NCBI RefSeq assembly: GCF_023065955.2
Contig: NW_026623067.1
Location: 58,164,444-58,228,443 of the forward strand
Source of the DNA: Ursus arctos
Taxonomy: Eukaryota; Chordata; Mammalia; Carnivora; Ursidae
Reading direction: 5' to 3'
Length of the DNA stretch: 64,000 bases
Shown: positions 10,293-21,289 of the stretch, piece after piece
How the letters are laid out: each line of letters opens with the position of its first letter
How positions within the stretch are numbered: the stretch's first letter is position 1
Notes under the pieces: model-generated
The model's database searches: none
What the model saw: the letters and a program-made list of their open reading frames with translations, nothing else
What the model was told of the DNA's origin: nothing
Made by a program: the position numbers and the translations under genes

Positions 10293-10494
10293 TTTTTTTT
10301 TTTTAAAAGATTTTATTTATTTATTCAACAGAGATAGAGACAGCCAGCGAGAGAGGGAACACAAGCAGGGGGAGTGGGAGAGGAAGAAGCAGGCTCATAG
10401 CAGAGGAGCCTGATCTGGGGCTCGATCCCACAACGCCGGGATCACGCCCTGAGCCGAAGGCAGACGCTTAAACCGCTGTGCCACCCAGGCGCCC
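10293..10494 (-). mobile_element. Can-SINE, minus strand, 16-bp exact duplication
   Basis: Young-type SINEC (CAGCCAGCGAGAGAGGGAAC, ACAACGCCGGGATCACGCCC, CCACCCAGGCGCCC). The 16-bp duplication CTAAGAGATATATTCT is identical at 10277-10292 and 10495-10510. Confidence 0.96.
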
Positions 10495-10780
10495 CTAAGA
10501 GATATATTCTTGACAAAGTGCTTCCAATTAAAAAAAAAAAAAAACCTGAGTCAAAAACAGTTTCCTCATAAGAAACAAGTGGACAGCAGTGGACAGATAT
10601 CTTTCTTTCACTGTTGTCCACTTAGGATGAAAAGATTTTGAGGCTCACTTGCCTAACCCATTCTTATTTTCTAGTGGGAAAAGATCTAGGTGATAACAAA
10701 GAATTGAGAGAAAATAAAACAGACAACTGCAGTGAAATTTAGTGACCATAGCATATATGGATTTCCATGTTCTGTAATTT

Positions 10781-10980
10781 TTTTTTTTAAAGATTTTATT
10801 TATTTATTTATTTGACAGAGCACAAGCAGGCGGAGTGACAGGCAGAGGGAGAGGGAGAAGCAGGCTCCCCACTGAGCAGAGAGCCTGACATGGGGCTCAA
10901 TTCTGGGACCCTGGGATCCTGTGACTCTGCCTGAGCCAGAGGCAGACCATTCAACCAACTGAGCCACCCAGGCACCCCAT
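10781..10980 (-). mobile_element. Can-SINE, minus strand
   Basis: Poly-T, AAAGATTTTATTTATTTATT, then GCACAAGCAGGCGGAGTGAC and GAGCCACCCAGGCACCCC. Duplication TTCTGTAATTT flanks it (10770-10780 and 10983-10993). Confidence 0.94.
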
Positions 10981-11149
10981 TATTCTGTAATTTCTAAGAG
11001 ACTACTATGAGCTTGTGCACATGCTTTTCTCCCATAAGATCCTTATTTATAAACTTAAACATAACCTAGCAGTTTTATTTACGTGTGAGTACAGTACAAG
11101 TTACTGAAGACAGTATAAGTCAGTATGTTATTAATGATAGGAAATTCTC

Positions 11150-11360
11150 GTGGTGCCTGGGTGGCTCAGATGGTTAAGTGTCTGCCTTCAGCTCAGGTCA
11201 TGATCCTGAAGTCCTGGGATCAAGTCCTACATCAGGCTCCCTGCTCAGTGGGGAGTCTGCTTCTCCCTCTGCCTCTCCCCTTGGCTTGTTCTCTCTCTTT
11301 CACTCTCTCTCTCTCTTTCTCTCTCAAATAAATAAATAAATAAAAATCGTTTTAAAAAAA
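11150..11360 (+). mobile_element. Can-SINE, + strand
   Basis: Head TGGTGCCTGGGTGGCTCAG and a tail of AAATAAATAAATAAATAAAA. Flanks GATAGGAAATTCT and AGTAGGAAACTCT are diverged duplicates. The frame over it is not a gene. Confidence 0.93.
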
Positions 11361-11533
11361 GTAGGAAACTCTCTGGTCAACTTGTAAAGAGGGTCATGTA
11401 TAATTCTGTTTAACAATAAGTATGAGGGTGATCAAAACTGGAAAATTATAGACATAATAATAATGGCAAACACTAATAATATACTTACCAAAGTACTGTC
11501 CTCACCAATGTACCTATATAAACTTATTAGCTT

Positions 11534-11627
11534 GGGCACCTGGGTGGCTCAGTCTGTTAAGCGTCTCCTTTGCCTCAGGTCATGATCCCAGCATCCTGGG
11601 ATCAAGTCTGACCACGGCCTCCCTGCT
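11534..11627 (+). mobile_element. Can-SINE 5' part, truncated at an AT repeat
   Basis: Head GGGCACCTGGGTGGCTCAG runs as far as GGCCTCCCTGCTTA, where the element breaks into the adjacent AT repeat. The SINE phrase CTCCCTGCT recurs at about 11671-11680 and 11749-11757, so the AT repeat grew inside or duplicated part of the SINE. Confidence 0.85.
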
Positions 11628-11632
11628 TATAT

Positions 11633-11666
<34 letters not shown>

Positions 11667-11782
11667 GTAACTCCCTGCTTATATATATATATATATATAC
11701 ATATATATGTAACTATATATACTATATATACATCTTTATCATATATATCTCCCTGCTCAGATATATATATATATATCATATA
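11628..11782. repeat. (AT)n / (TA)n repeat with SINE-derived interruptions
   Basis: Three runs of alternating AT are separated by ATATGTAACTCCCTGCTTAT and CATATATATCTCCCTGCTCA. The repeat is self-complementary and could form cruciforms or slip during replication. Confidence 0.9.
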
Positions 11783-11785
11783 CCA

Positions 11786-12055
11786 CATTCAGTTGATGGA
11801 TGTTTTAAGCTCACTCCATAGTTTGGCTATTGTAAATAATACTGCAATAAACATCTGGGTACATGTGTCCCTTTGAAGTAATATTTTTGTATCCTTTGGG
11901 TAAATACCTAGTAGTGGGATTGCTGTATCATAGGGTAGCTCTATTTTTAACTTTTTGAGGACCCTCCATACTGTTTTCCAGAGTGGCTGCACCAGTATGC
12001 ATTCCCAACAACAGTGCAGGAGGGTTCCCCTTTCTCCACAGACATGGATACTTTT
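11786..12055 (-). mobile_element. L1 ORF2 C-terminal fragment, minus strand
   Basis: The minus-strand translation contains [19 protein letters not shown] and [18 protein letters not shown], the L1 ORF2 C-terminal signature. It is 5'-truncated and degraded, abuts the AT repeat, and carries no polymerase core. Confidence 0.85.
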
Positions 12056-12521
12056 CTTGAAAATATAAATGAACAAAATAGGTTCCGAAGAGACAGAAAA
12101 ATGAAACAGAACTCAGACCAGGGAAGTAATTGAGAACTTAATCTAAGAAGCTCTGGACTCAAATGTTTCATTAACGAATTCTTTAAAACTTCCAAGGAAC
12201 AGAAAATTGTAATGTATTTAAACTGATCTAGAACTTAGAGAAGAAAACTTTCGACATAACTTTCTGAAGTCAGCAAGACACAAATATTGATGAGCCTCTT
12301 TTTTTGGTAGGTTGTACTATTGTTTAAAGTGTTTGCTGTTCTTCCTTGGAGACAGACTATCGGTCTTCACACGGTGGACATCCGGCTTACCTCTAGGACT
12401 TGAGACGCTCCTCCTCGTGGTAGGATGGTTTCCTCACCGTGGAAATCAGGAAGTGGTCATGTCATGTGCCTTGGCCTATGAAATAAGAACAAAAGTGACA
12501 TCGTGTCACTTGTAGCAGAAG

Positions 12522-12718
12522 CTTTTTTTTTTTTTAACGATTTTATTTATTTATGTGACAGAGAGACAACCAGCGAGAGAGGGAACACAGCAGGGGAGAG
12601 GGAGAGGAAGAAGCAGGCTCCCAGCCCAGGAGCCGGATGTGGGACTCGATCCCGCAATGCCGGGATCACGCCCTGAGCCGAAGGCAGACGCCTAACGACT
12701 GCGCTACCCAGGCGCCCC
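12522..12718 (-). mobile_element. Can-SINE, minus strand (first of two at one site)
   Basis: Young-type SINEC ending CTACCCAGGCGCCCC. It is bounded by TGTAGCAGAAG at 12511-12521 and 12719-12729. The second copy of this duplication is also the left flank of the next SINE. Confidence 0.96.
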
Positions 12719-12729
12719 TGTAGCAGAAG

Positions 12730-12939
12730 TTTTTATTATTTTATTTTATTTTTTTTAAAGATTTTATTTATTTATTTGACAGAAACAGCCAGCGAGAGAG
12801 GGAACACAAGCAGGGGGAGTGGGAGAGGAAGAAGCAGGCTCCCAGCAGAGGAGCCTGATGTGGGGCTCGATCCCATAACGCCAGGATCACGCCCTGAGCC
12901 GAAGGCAGACGCTTAATGACTGCGCCACCCAGGCGCCCC
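12730..12939 (-). mobile_element. Can-SINE, minus strand (second at the same site)
   Basis: Poly-T with TTATTTTATTTTATTTTTT, then a young-type SINEC body ending CCACCCAGGCGCCCC. It is bounded by TGTAGCAGAAG at 12719-12729 and 12940-12950, giving three exact copies of the 11-mer around two SINEs. Confidence 0.96.
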
Positions 12940-13450
12940 TGTAGCAGAAGTTTTTAAATCCAGTTCCTGGCTCATCAGGGCTCACTCTCTTGCCATGACA
13001 ACCAGCCACGTGCCAGATAAGTTCATCCCAGAGGGAATGTGACATGGAGAAGGGACACAGTAGACATATAATGAGTAAGAATTAAACCTTTGATACTCTA
13101 AGCTACTGAGATTTGGGGATTGCTTTTATCACAGCACAGCCTAGACTGCCCTGATTCATAAACTCCTCTTCCCCAACAAAAGAAAATTATGAGCAAAATT
13201 CACTTACAAACTTTAATGTTAAATCTTCAATTAATAAGAATAGTATTTCAGGGATACATTGTAGGAATAATATACTCCCAAGTAAGCCTCTAAACAGGTA
13301 TGTTCCCCACCGATGACTTGGAGACATCCCACTTTATGCATGTAGGTTGCCATCTAAAGAAAAGGTAACATCGATCAGTTTGTAAAATATGTAAGTAACA
13401 TTGTTCCCTCTCTCCCCCTCTACTGTGTCAATATCAAAAAAGAGTTAAGG

Positions 13451-13653
13451 GGACCCCTGGGTGGCTCAGTCTGTAGGTGTCCAACTCTTGATTTTGGCTC
13501 AGGTCATGATCTCATGGGTCATGGGTTTGAGTCCCACCTCAGGTTCTGTGCTCAGAGGGGAGTCTGTTGCTCTCCTTCTCCTTCTCTCCCTATCCCTCTG
13601 TGCTCTCTCTCTAAAATAAATAAATAAATCTTAAAAGAAAAAAAGAAAAGAAA
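13451..13653 (+). mobile_element. Can-SINE, + strand (first of a tandem pair)
   Basis: Older-type SINEC (GGACCCCTGGGTGGCTCAG, CCAACTCTTGATTTTGGCTC) with a tail of AAATAAATAAATAAATC. Flanks AGAGTTAAGG (13441-13450) and AGAGTCAAGG (13654-13663). Confidence 0.93.
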
Positions 13654-13663
13654 AGAGTCAAGG

Positions 13664-13844
13664 GACACTTGGGTGGCTCAGTCAGTTAAGCGGCTGCCTT
13701 CAGCTCAGGTTATGATCCCAGAGTGCTGGGATCGAGTCCAGCATCCCCACTCAGTGGGGAGTCTGCTTCTCCCTCTGCCTCTGCTCCTATTCGCCCCTCT
13801 CTCACAGTCATTCTCTCTCTTTCTCTCTCAAATACATTAAAAAA
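13664..13844 (+). mobile_element. Can-SINE, + strand (second of a tandem pair)
   Basis: GACACTTGGGTGGCTCAGTC head, with CTCAGTGGGGAGTCTGCTTC in the body. Its right flank is AGAGTTAAGG (13845-13854), the same target word as the preceding SINE. The frame over it is chance. Confidence 0.93.
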
Positions 13845-13933
13845 AGAGTTAAGGATTCAAAGGCTTCATGGTATCAAAACCCCCTCAAGTGGGAAAAAGT
13901 GCTTTTTAGAGCTGAGATTTGAAGAATATATTT

Positions 13934-14130
13934 TATTTATTTACTTATTTTTTAGATTTTATTTATTATTTGTCAGAGAGAGAGAGCACAAGCAGGGGGA
14001 GTGGCAGGCAGAGGGAGAAGCAGGCTTCCTGTTGAGCAAGGAGACTGATGTGGGACTTGATTCCAGGACCCTGAGATCATGACCTGAGCCGAAGGCAGAC
14101 GCTGAACTGACTAAGCCTCCCAGGCATCTC
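13934..14130 (-). mobile_element. Can-SINE, minus strand
   Basis: TTAGATTTTATTTATTATTT, then a GAGAGAGCACAAGCAGGGGG body and a decayed head CCTCCCAGGCATCTC. Duplications GAAGAATATATTT flank it on both sides. Confidence 0.93.
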
Positions 14131-14159
14131 TGGATGAAGAATATATTTAATGAAAGTTC

Positions 14160-14300
14160 CCAGGGCTCATTGCCTTATAAAATCCCATAGTATGATGCTT
14201 CCCATGGAGGCATAGGAAGTGGATATTACTCTTATTTTGCAAGTAGAGAATTTGAAATCGTTAACAGGGAAACTCTGATATGGATTCAGATCACTGAGCT
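14160..14300 (-). mobile_element. MIR-like fragment, minus strand
   Basis: GTGGATATTACTCTTATTTT, GCAAGTAGAGAATTTGAAAT and CGTTAACAGGGAAACTC loosely follow the MIR reverse complement. Heavily diverged. Confidence 0.35.
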
Positions 14301-14699
14301 CCTGATACTGTTTGACTTGCTGATGTTTTGTTTTGTTACAAATAAATCCACTATTGCCTAAGTCAGTGAGTTTCTACTAAAGTACTCTAATGTTTGTTGC
14401 AGTTTTTTTCTGTTTCCTTTAAGTAATAATGAATGTGATGATTTCTAAGTCACCAAAAGATGAAGGCACCAGGCTTTTGTAAAGCATTCCTGATAAGCAG
14501 TTGTTCCTGTGACTATCACATTGTCTCTGCTATTGCTGTAAGCAGCCCATGTGATCAGTGATCGATATTCTTAGAAAGCAGGACATGGAGGTCATCTGAT
14601 AGTCAGAGGAACATTAATTTAATGTTCAGATCAACCAATATAAACTGTTACGTCAATAGTCCAAATAGTAACATAGACTAGTGTATCTCTGGATTTCTT

Positions 14700-14900
14700 T
14701 TTTTTTTTTTTTTAAAGATTTTAGTTATTTATTTGACAGAGAGAGACAGCCAGAGAGAGAGGGAACACAAACAGGGGGAGTAGGAGAGGAAAAAGCAGGC
14801 TCCCAACAGAAAAGCCTGATGCGGGGCTTGATCCCATAATGCTGGGATCACGCCCTGAGCCAAAGGCAGACACTTAACGACTGAGCCACCCAGGCGCCCC
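14700..14900 (-). mobile_element. Can-SINE, minus strand
   Basis: Young-type body ending GAGCCACCCAGGCGCCCC. The duplication TCTGGATTTCTT is exact (from 14688 and from 14901). Confidence 0.95.
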
Positions 14901-15309
14901 TCTGGATTTCTTTCTTAACCGTGTAGGAGGTAAGGGTAGGGATCTCCTGCACCCATCCTGGAAAAACAGGAGTGAGAACAATATTTAAAATTTGAGGGGT
15001 GACTCAGTTAAATAGTGGCTGACATAAGGTTGAATTCGTAACAGAAACTGTGAGGGGACCCGGGGTGGGGGGGGTGTGCCTTCCATACAGGGTCTGGCAT
15101 ACAGGAAATGCCAAGTGTTTGCCCTTTGAAGGCTGAACTCTGAGGAGGCAAATGTAGGACTTAATGAGATGGGCGTGAGCAAGGCTGCCAGAGAGGGAGG
15201 AATCTTGCTCTCTTGGGACTAAACAAGGAAGTGAGTCTTTGGTCTCTGGGGAGCTCAACAAAAATGGAAACTTCATGGACAGAAAGCTTTAAAACCCTAA
15301 AGCTTATAT
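14901..15309. other. Intergenic, no gene seen
   Basis: No recognised repeat or exon. Two overlapping minus-strand frames here (14985-15276) have no recognisable domain and no splice context, and I treat them as chance. Confidence 0.5.
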
Positions 15310-16080
15310 TATTTTTACTTTGAAATCATTTTAGACTTATCGAAAAGTTCCAAGAATAGTGCGGCTTTCCTCAGCTTCCCCTCATGTTAACAAGTCGGGC
15401 TGCTAACCACAGTACAAGTATCAAAACAAGGAAATTAACATTGGTGCGGTGCTAGTAACTAAAATATACCGGTTTCTCCAGTTTTCTTCCTGATGTCCTT
15501 TCTCTGTTCTCGGATCCAGTCCAGGATCCTACATCACATACAGCTGTTGTGTCTCTGTAATATCCTCTAGTCTGTGATGGTTCCTTTGTCTTTCCTTGTC
15601 TTTCATGACCTTGAAACTTTTGATGAATGCTGGTCAGTTATTTTGTGACATCTGTCTGAATTTGGGACTGTCTGGTGTTTTCTCATGATGAGATTAGGCT
15701 ACATGTTTTGGGCTAGAATACCACAGTAGTGATATCTTGTTTCTCTCAGAGCATCACATCAAGTCTACATGATGTCCATATGCCCTATTACTGCTGCTGT
15801 TACTTTGATCCCTTAGTTAAGGCACTGTGGGCCAGGTTTCTCCACCTTTGTTATTTTTCCCTTTGTATTTGAGAAATATTTGAGATTTTACAAATATCTT
15901 GTTTCAGCTTAAACATTCACTAATTTCGCCCACTCCTTGTGGTTTTGGTTTGCATTTCCCTGATGATTAGTGATGCTAAGCACCTTTTCTTGTAGCCATT
16001 GGCCCTGTATATGCCTTCTTTGGAAAAATGTCTCTTTAGGTTGTCTGCCCCTTTTTAAATACGAGTACTTGTTTTTTGGC
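15310..16080 (-). mobile_element. Old L1ME-type LINE fragments, minus strand
   Basis: AACCACAGTACAAGTATC, AGGAAATTAACATTGGTGC, GGATCCAGTCCAGGATCC, TTGTCTTTCATGACCTTGA and CTGTCTGGTGTTTTCTCATG are in the order of an L1ME 3' region read in reverse. From about 15935, GTTTGCATTTCCCTGATGAT and TTTGGAAAAATGTCTCTTTA continue with ORF2-side L1 sequence. Degraded. Confidence 0.7.
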
Positions 16081-16255
16081 TGTTGAGACGTATGAGTTTC
16101 TTTCTTATATATTTTAGATAGTAACTGCTTACCAAATAGATGGTTTGCACAACTTTATAGACAAGCTCTTTGTTAAAGAAGGGTCTGCAAAACTTCTTTA
16201 GAAAAAGTCTTTTATTTCTAACTTCTACTTCAAAATTAGGTAATCTTAGGTAATA

Positions 16256-16375
16256 TGATGCTAATTTAATAAATAATGTGCTAATTTAATAAATAATAAA
16301 TAATAAATAATGCTAATTTAATAAATAATTTAATAAATAATTATTTAATAAATAAATAATTTAATAAATAATGAC
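16256..16375. repeat. AT-rich minisatellite built on TAATTTAATAAATAA
   Basis: Tandem imperfect units of (GC)TAATTTAATAAATAAT alternate with ATAATAAATAA runs. It is low complexity and likely length-variable. Confidence 0.85.
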
Positions 16376-17400
16376 AATTAAGTGGCTGTTTAACTTGTGT
16401 ACACTATTGCTATCAAGAAAGAGAAGTGATTTAATTTCTGTACTTTATGAAGTTTTTGTTCTAATGTGTGAGTTCTTAACCTGTGGACCATTAATGGACT
16501 TTGGGGTGAACAAGAACTCCCTGGAAAGTAAGTGTAAAAATTGGTGAATGTGAGTGAATGTGTCTTATTTTGGGGTGAAGATCTGAGCTTTTTTAGATTT
16601 TCAAATGTGTTTGTGACCACACGTGCTTTCCCCCTGAAGCCTTATGCTTTCACTAATCTAGTGAACAAACATAGATCTTTCTTTCTTCCTTACTCAAACT
16701 TGAACCACTGGGTTTGGCAATGTTGATAGAGGAAGACAGAATAAACTTTAATTCAAGTTGATCATTTTGGTTGGAGAAAAACATGTCCCTACAATGGACA
16801 AAAGATGATAAGTTTCCCTTTTATGTTGCCAACTGCATAGATTTGGATCAGCATTGTACCATGAGGTATGTTTAACTCACAGAGAAACAATTACGTTTTG
16901 ATGCCAACAGAAAAGCAAATAAGTGTTTGGTATGATTAATGATACTTCGCACTTGGGGCTTTAATCTTTCTCTGTGATGTTTACTTATTATAGTTTATAC
17001 AATTTGTCACCCAGTCACTGTATCAAAGGTGAAAGTCAAATGCAGTAAGTTGAAGTTTTAAGGAATACCATTTCCATTCTCCTCTGGAACACTCTTATCT
17101 TAACCTGGTTCTTAGTACAGTTTATATTGTGTGGAAGAAGAATGCAATGTTTTATACTAAGGAATATTTTAAGGACTTTATTTTGTATTTGCCACCAAAG
17201 TCATTTTAGTGGGGCACATTTTTAACGGTGCCAAAATGACCGGCAAAACAAACAGACACTGAGCTCTGCAAGTGTAACTGGGGCGGGGGAGCCATTGTGA
17301 GAATGATGGCAAATGAGGTTTGTGGATCATATATTTTGTAATCTTGGAAAAGATCATAACTGTTCTAGGGGATGAATAGAATTATAGGAGAATATCTTTT
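16376..17400. other. Intergenic, no gene seen
   Basis: This is AT-rich sequence without a nameable repeat. Opposed overlapping frames at 16390-16726 have no homology that I can recognise. Confidence 0.5.
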
Positions 17401-17618
17401 TTTTTTTTTAAGATTTTATTTATTTATTTTGAGAGAAAGAGTGCAAGCGTGTGTGTAAGCGAGTGGGGGGAGGGGCTGAGAGAGAGAGAGAGATTATCGA
17501 GCAGACTCTGAGGTCATTGCAGAGCCCAATGTGGGGGTTGAACTCATGACCCTGAGATTATGACCTAAGCCAAAATCCAGAGTCAAACAGTTAACTGACT
17601 GAGCCATCCAGGTGCCCT
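17401..17618 (-). mobile_element. Older Can-SINE, minus strand
   Basis: TTATTTATTTTGAGAGAAAG body with AACTCATGACCCTGAGATTA and GAGCCATCCAGGTGCCC. Flanks ATAGGAGAATATCTTT and ATAGAAGAATATCTTT are one mismatch apart. It belongs to an older subfamily than the CAGCCAGCGAGAGAGG copies. Confidence 0.93.
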
Positions 17619-18317
17619 TATAGAAGAATATCTTTATCTATAAAACCAAATGAAGTCTTACAGAGAAACTGAACGGCAAGTACCATTCTGTGTTTCTTCT
17701 CATTTGGCTTATTTATGTCCTTGAGCACTGAGTGATTCCCGTGGCAGTTTCTCCTCAACTCCTTTTTGTGGCCCCTTGCACTTCACAAGGCACAACTAAT
17801 TCTGAAGGCCTCGACATTTAAAAGATAAAGGCAAGAGAGCATCTATCTGCAGCCTTTATGTTGTAGACGACTACGAAAGGTTTCAGTATGTCATACGTCT
17901 AGTTTTTTGGAGCCTTTATTTCGAACCTCCACGACCCCATTTTGCATGCTCTAGTAGGTCCCCTGCGATTAAGTCCAGGTAGGGTGGAAAAGAGAGCATT
18001 TAGGATAAAGAGAATTCTCTTGTTAGAAAAGCTGGAATCTGAATGGGAGCATATCTATTGGAGATGAAGTAAGAGGGTTGGGGCCCTGGCTTCTTAGCTG
18101 TAAAACAAATGAAAATAAATATATAAAGCTATCGATTCTAAATAGGGGCCCACGAGATGTTCCTTCTTGCCTCGGACTCCAGAGCTGAATTAGTAAGCCC
18201 TTGCTGGAAGGTTGAGGGAGGTATCATTGAAGCTGATGTTGTTTATTCAACAAACAGTTATGTGTTTCTTCTTCCAGATCTTATATGAGGCATGACAGAA
18301 TCTAAGATGATTAAAAC
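17619..18317. other. Intergenic, no gene seen
   Basis: Unique-looking sequence; nothing recognised on either strand. Confidence 0.5.
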
Positions 18318-18525
18318 AGGGGTGCCTGGGTGGCTCAGTTGGTTAAGTGTCTGCCTTCAGCTCAGGTCATGATCTCCGGGTCCTGGGATTGAACCCCAAG
18401 TTGGGCTCCCTGCTCAGTGGGGAGTCTGCTTCTCCCTCTGCCTCTGCCCCTCCCCCCTGCTCACTCTCTCTTTCTCCCTCTCTCTCTCTGTCTCAAATGA
18501 ATAAATAAAATCTTTTTTTTTTAAA
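18318..18525 (+). mobile_element. Can-SINE, + strand
   Basis: GGGGTGCCTGGGTGGCTCAG head with an (CT)-rich end and an AATGAATAAATAAAATCTTT tail. Duplicates GATGATTAAAACA and GGTGATTAAAACA flank it. Confidence 0.94.
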
Positions 18526-20280
18526 GGTGATTAAAACATACTCCTGACCTCAGTGAACTCTCCGCTGATGGAAGCATATAGACCATTCAAATGCCATCCA
18601 GTAAGTTCAGTGACCACGAACGGCACAGAGTCGGGAAGGGCAGATAAAGGCATCTGACCCAATGTGGCATGGAGGGTGCTGCTGAGTTTTCTAGAGGGAG
18701 AGACTGAATGAAGGCGTAGGCGATCAGAAGAAAAACAGAGATCTGCAATCTGGCTTCCAGAACGTATGTGGTGAGCAGACCAAGATGAGAGGGCTGAGGT
18801 TGGTGGTGGGGCCAGATGGACCAGGTCAGGAGCGGTCAGCATGGGGACTGGGGTTGGTTTGACCATAAAGAAATATGTGACTCCCAAGGTCTCCTCAGGG
18901 GACCTTCACTGTGTGAGGCCGTATAGGGCAGGGGTTGTAAGTATGGGCTGGGTTTAAATCTAGGCTTTACCACTTACTCGTTTCTTTCTTGGTAAAGACC
19001 AGATAGCACTGGTAGCCGATAGCATCTCTAGTGTTGTGGGGATTAAATGTGCTACTAGCAGTCAAGGTCTCAGATCAGTGCCTGGTTTACGTCAGGCACA
19101 GCGTTAGCTGCCATCACCCTGTCTGAGGCAGTGACCCATAGTGCAGCTCCTCAGGGTGCCGGTGGCTGAGACCAGTGACCAAGGAGAAAGTGGCTTTTTA
19201 GAAACCATTGCCAAGAGTAGCTCCGAAGACGGGAGTGCAGGTTGTATTGATGTTTGCTAAAGGCAGAGGGGGAGGAACCTCAGAGAAATACCTAGGTAGC
19301 ATTTTGAAAATACACATGTTCAGGATGTACCCTGGAGCTGCTGGATCATCACGTCCTGGGTGAGGCCCAGGCATGAGTAATGGGAAAGGGCTTCCAGGTG
19401 ATAGGTCCACTCAGGCCTCTGGCCTGCAGAGCACCGCTGGCTCTGCTCACCTCGGGATAACAACGTGACAAAGGAATGTCTTCAGTGTAGCCGCGTGTCA
19501 GGTGGGATGCGGTGCCAGGTATTTCCTTGAATAGCCAGAAGAAATCAAATGGCTTTCTTTCCCACACTGCAATTGGATGTGTGAATGTCAGGAGACAGGG
19601 AGAGGGAAATGATCAAAGGACAGAGCAAGAGAAGAGCTTTGCACCCAAAGGGGTCAGGGCAAAACGCCCTGTGCTTTAGGAACTGGACTTAGGGGAAACC
19701 AAGAGGTGGTCTGAAGAACTTTTGCAAAGTCTTTGTGCTTCTGACGTCAAAAGCACCCAGAGCAGGTATTTACGTAGGTGAACTCCCTGGAGGAGGGGAC
19801 GCAGATGGGACTGGCCAGGCCTGAATGCCTCTCTACACCCGGTCCTGAAAGGGGCTGAAAGGGGATGTTTGCCAGGAAACACTCTAAATCGAGCACACGG
19901 GCCACAGTGCAGCTAAACGAAGTTCTGTAAAAGTGCAACATATTTACTAAACAATGAAACATAAAAAACGAAAAGAAGGAACACTTGTTAGGTGTCTAGA
20001 ATCAGAATTTCAAATGTCCCACAAGGAGAATTGTACCATGTCACTTACCATCTTCGAGGAGATTTAGTTCCTATAGCTTCCCTCCCGGCTCTGGGGTATT
20101 GGTGGCATGCACTCTACCACCACAGCTGGCCTACCCACTGCCTGGTGACCTTCTATCTGCTGGAATGTCTCTGGTCAGGGCATCCAGTATCATGTCAGAT
20201 ACTGGGGGTTCACAGAAAGATAAGTAAGATATTAAGAGCCCATAAAGACCTTAGAGCCCAGCAGGAAAGACACAAATAAT
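18526..20280. other. Intergenic, no gene seen; one MIR
   Basis: A MIR lies near 18925-19110 on the + strand (GGGTTTAAATCTAGGCTTTA, then GTTGTGGGGATTAAATG and CAGTGCCTGG). The 18530-18900 part resembles an old L2-like repeat. The longest frames here (118 aa minus, 95 aa plus) have no family signature and are not supported as genes. Confidence 0.45.
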
Positions 20281-20289
20281 ATTGAAGGC

Positions 20290-20490
20290 TACCATTTACC
20301 AAGTTCTTGCTATTAGGCTCCAGTCCTCACCAAAGTGCCTGTAAGATTCATGTAATGATCTTCACTTTAAGGGTGACGAAAGCGTGTCTTCATGAGGTAA
20401 AGTAACTTATGGGAGGGACACAGTTAGCAAGTAGCAAGTCAGGTGTGTGTGATGACAAAGTCCATGCTGCTCTTTCTGCTCGACCACACT
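20290..20490 (-). mobile_element. MIR SINE, minus strand
   Basis: CTCCAGTCCTCACCAAAGTG, ATGAGGTAAAGTAACTTATG, GGACACAGTTAGCAAGTAGC and AAAGTCCATGCTGCTC fit the reverse MIR order. Confidence 0.6.
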
Positions 20491-20759
20491 TCATCTTAAT
20501 CAGCAAAATGATAACCAACTAAATAGCACAACGTGGTCACTATTATTATAGTGGTATCTTCAAAGCACCGAGGGCAAATAGATGAGAAGGGGAAAGGCTG
20601 ACTGTTAGTGCATAAGCAGACTGGAAGGCTAGCCTGTTTTGGAAGTATTGGGCGCCCACAGTTGAATGCTATTCAACCTCTCTAGGAAACTATAGAAGGC
20701 AGAAAGTTTCTGGATGGAGCAGAGCCCCATGTTTTTGTAAGTTTAAGTATTTAATTACA

Positions 20760-20900
20760 AAAATTATCTATTAAATAGATTTTTTTAAAAATTGTGGTAA
20801 AAAATACGTAATAAAATTTACTACCTGAACCATTTTTAAATGTACAGTACAGGAGTATTAAGTATATTCATTCTGTTGAGCAACAAACCAATGAACTACT
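20760..20900 (-). mobile_element. Old L1M fragment, minus strand
   Basis: ATTGTGGTAAAAAATACGTA, AAAATTTACTACCTGAACC and TTAAATGTACAGTACAGG match the reverse complement of L1M-type 3' ends. Confidence 0.6.
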
Positions 20901-21289
20901 TTTAGAAGGAACTAGATATTAGTGTTTTTCTCATTTATATTTCACTTTTATTCCTTTCTATGCTTTTCAAACTCTATTTAAGTTTATTTATTTCTCTACC
21001 TATGTCTCTATTACTGGTAGGTAATTCGCTAATTTCTTTCTCCCCCCTTTCAGATTTTTTTGTGTGCTTTGTTTTCAGAAACCTTCATAGGTTAACCGAA
21101 TTATTTGACAGAAATGGTTACGTCCTTCTTCTTTATTCCCAAAAGCTTGTATTAATAGGAACAGTAATGTGCCCAGCTTAGAAAACGTACAAGCTTCCAA
21201 CTTCCTATGACTGACAGGGGTCCTCAATGAGATGTAGGTAGAAGGTGTGGGGTGGGGATTCCAAGGAAAATCTTTAAAAGAGGCTGACT

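Larger units (their letters stand above)
12305..13165 (+). mobile_element. MaLR (MLT1-type) LTR, + strand, split by two Can-SINEs
   Basis: Before the SINEs: GCCTTGGCCTATGAAATAAG and AAAAGTGACATCGTGTCAC. After them: CATGACAACCAGCCACGTGC, TAAGAATTAAACCTTTGA, and CTACTGAGATTTGGGGATTG followed by CAGCACAGCCTAGACTGCCC. This is the usual order of MLT1-like LTRs. It is non-coding and old. Confidence 0.6.

Noticed and set aside
13723..14082. 119-aa + strand frame
   Set aside because: It is made of the end of one Can-SINE, a short spacer and the start of an inverted Can-SINE.
18531..18887. 118-aa minus-strand frame
   Set aside because: No domain signature or splice context; it overlaps sequence resembling an old interspersed repeat and starts at the edge of a Can-SINE tail.
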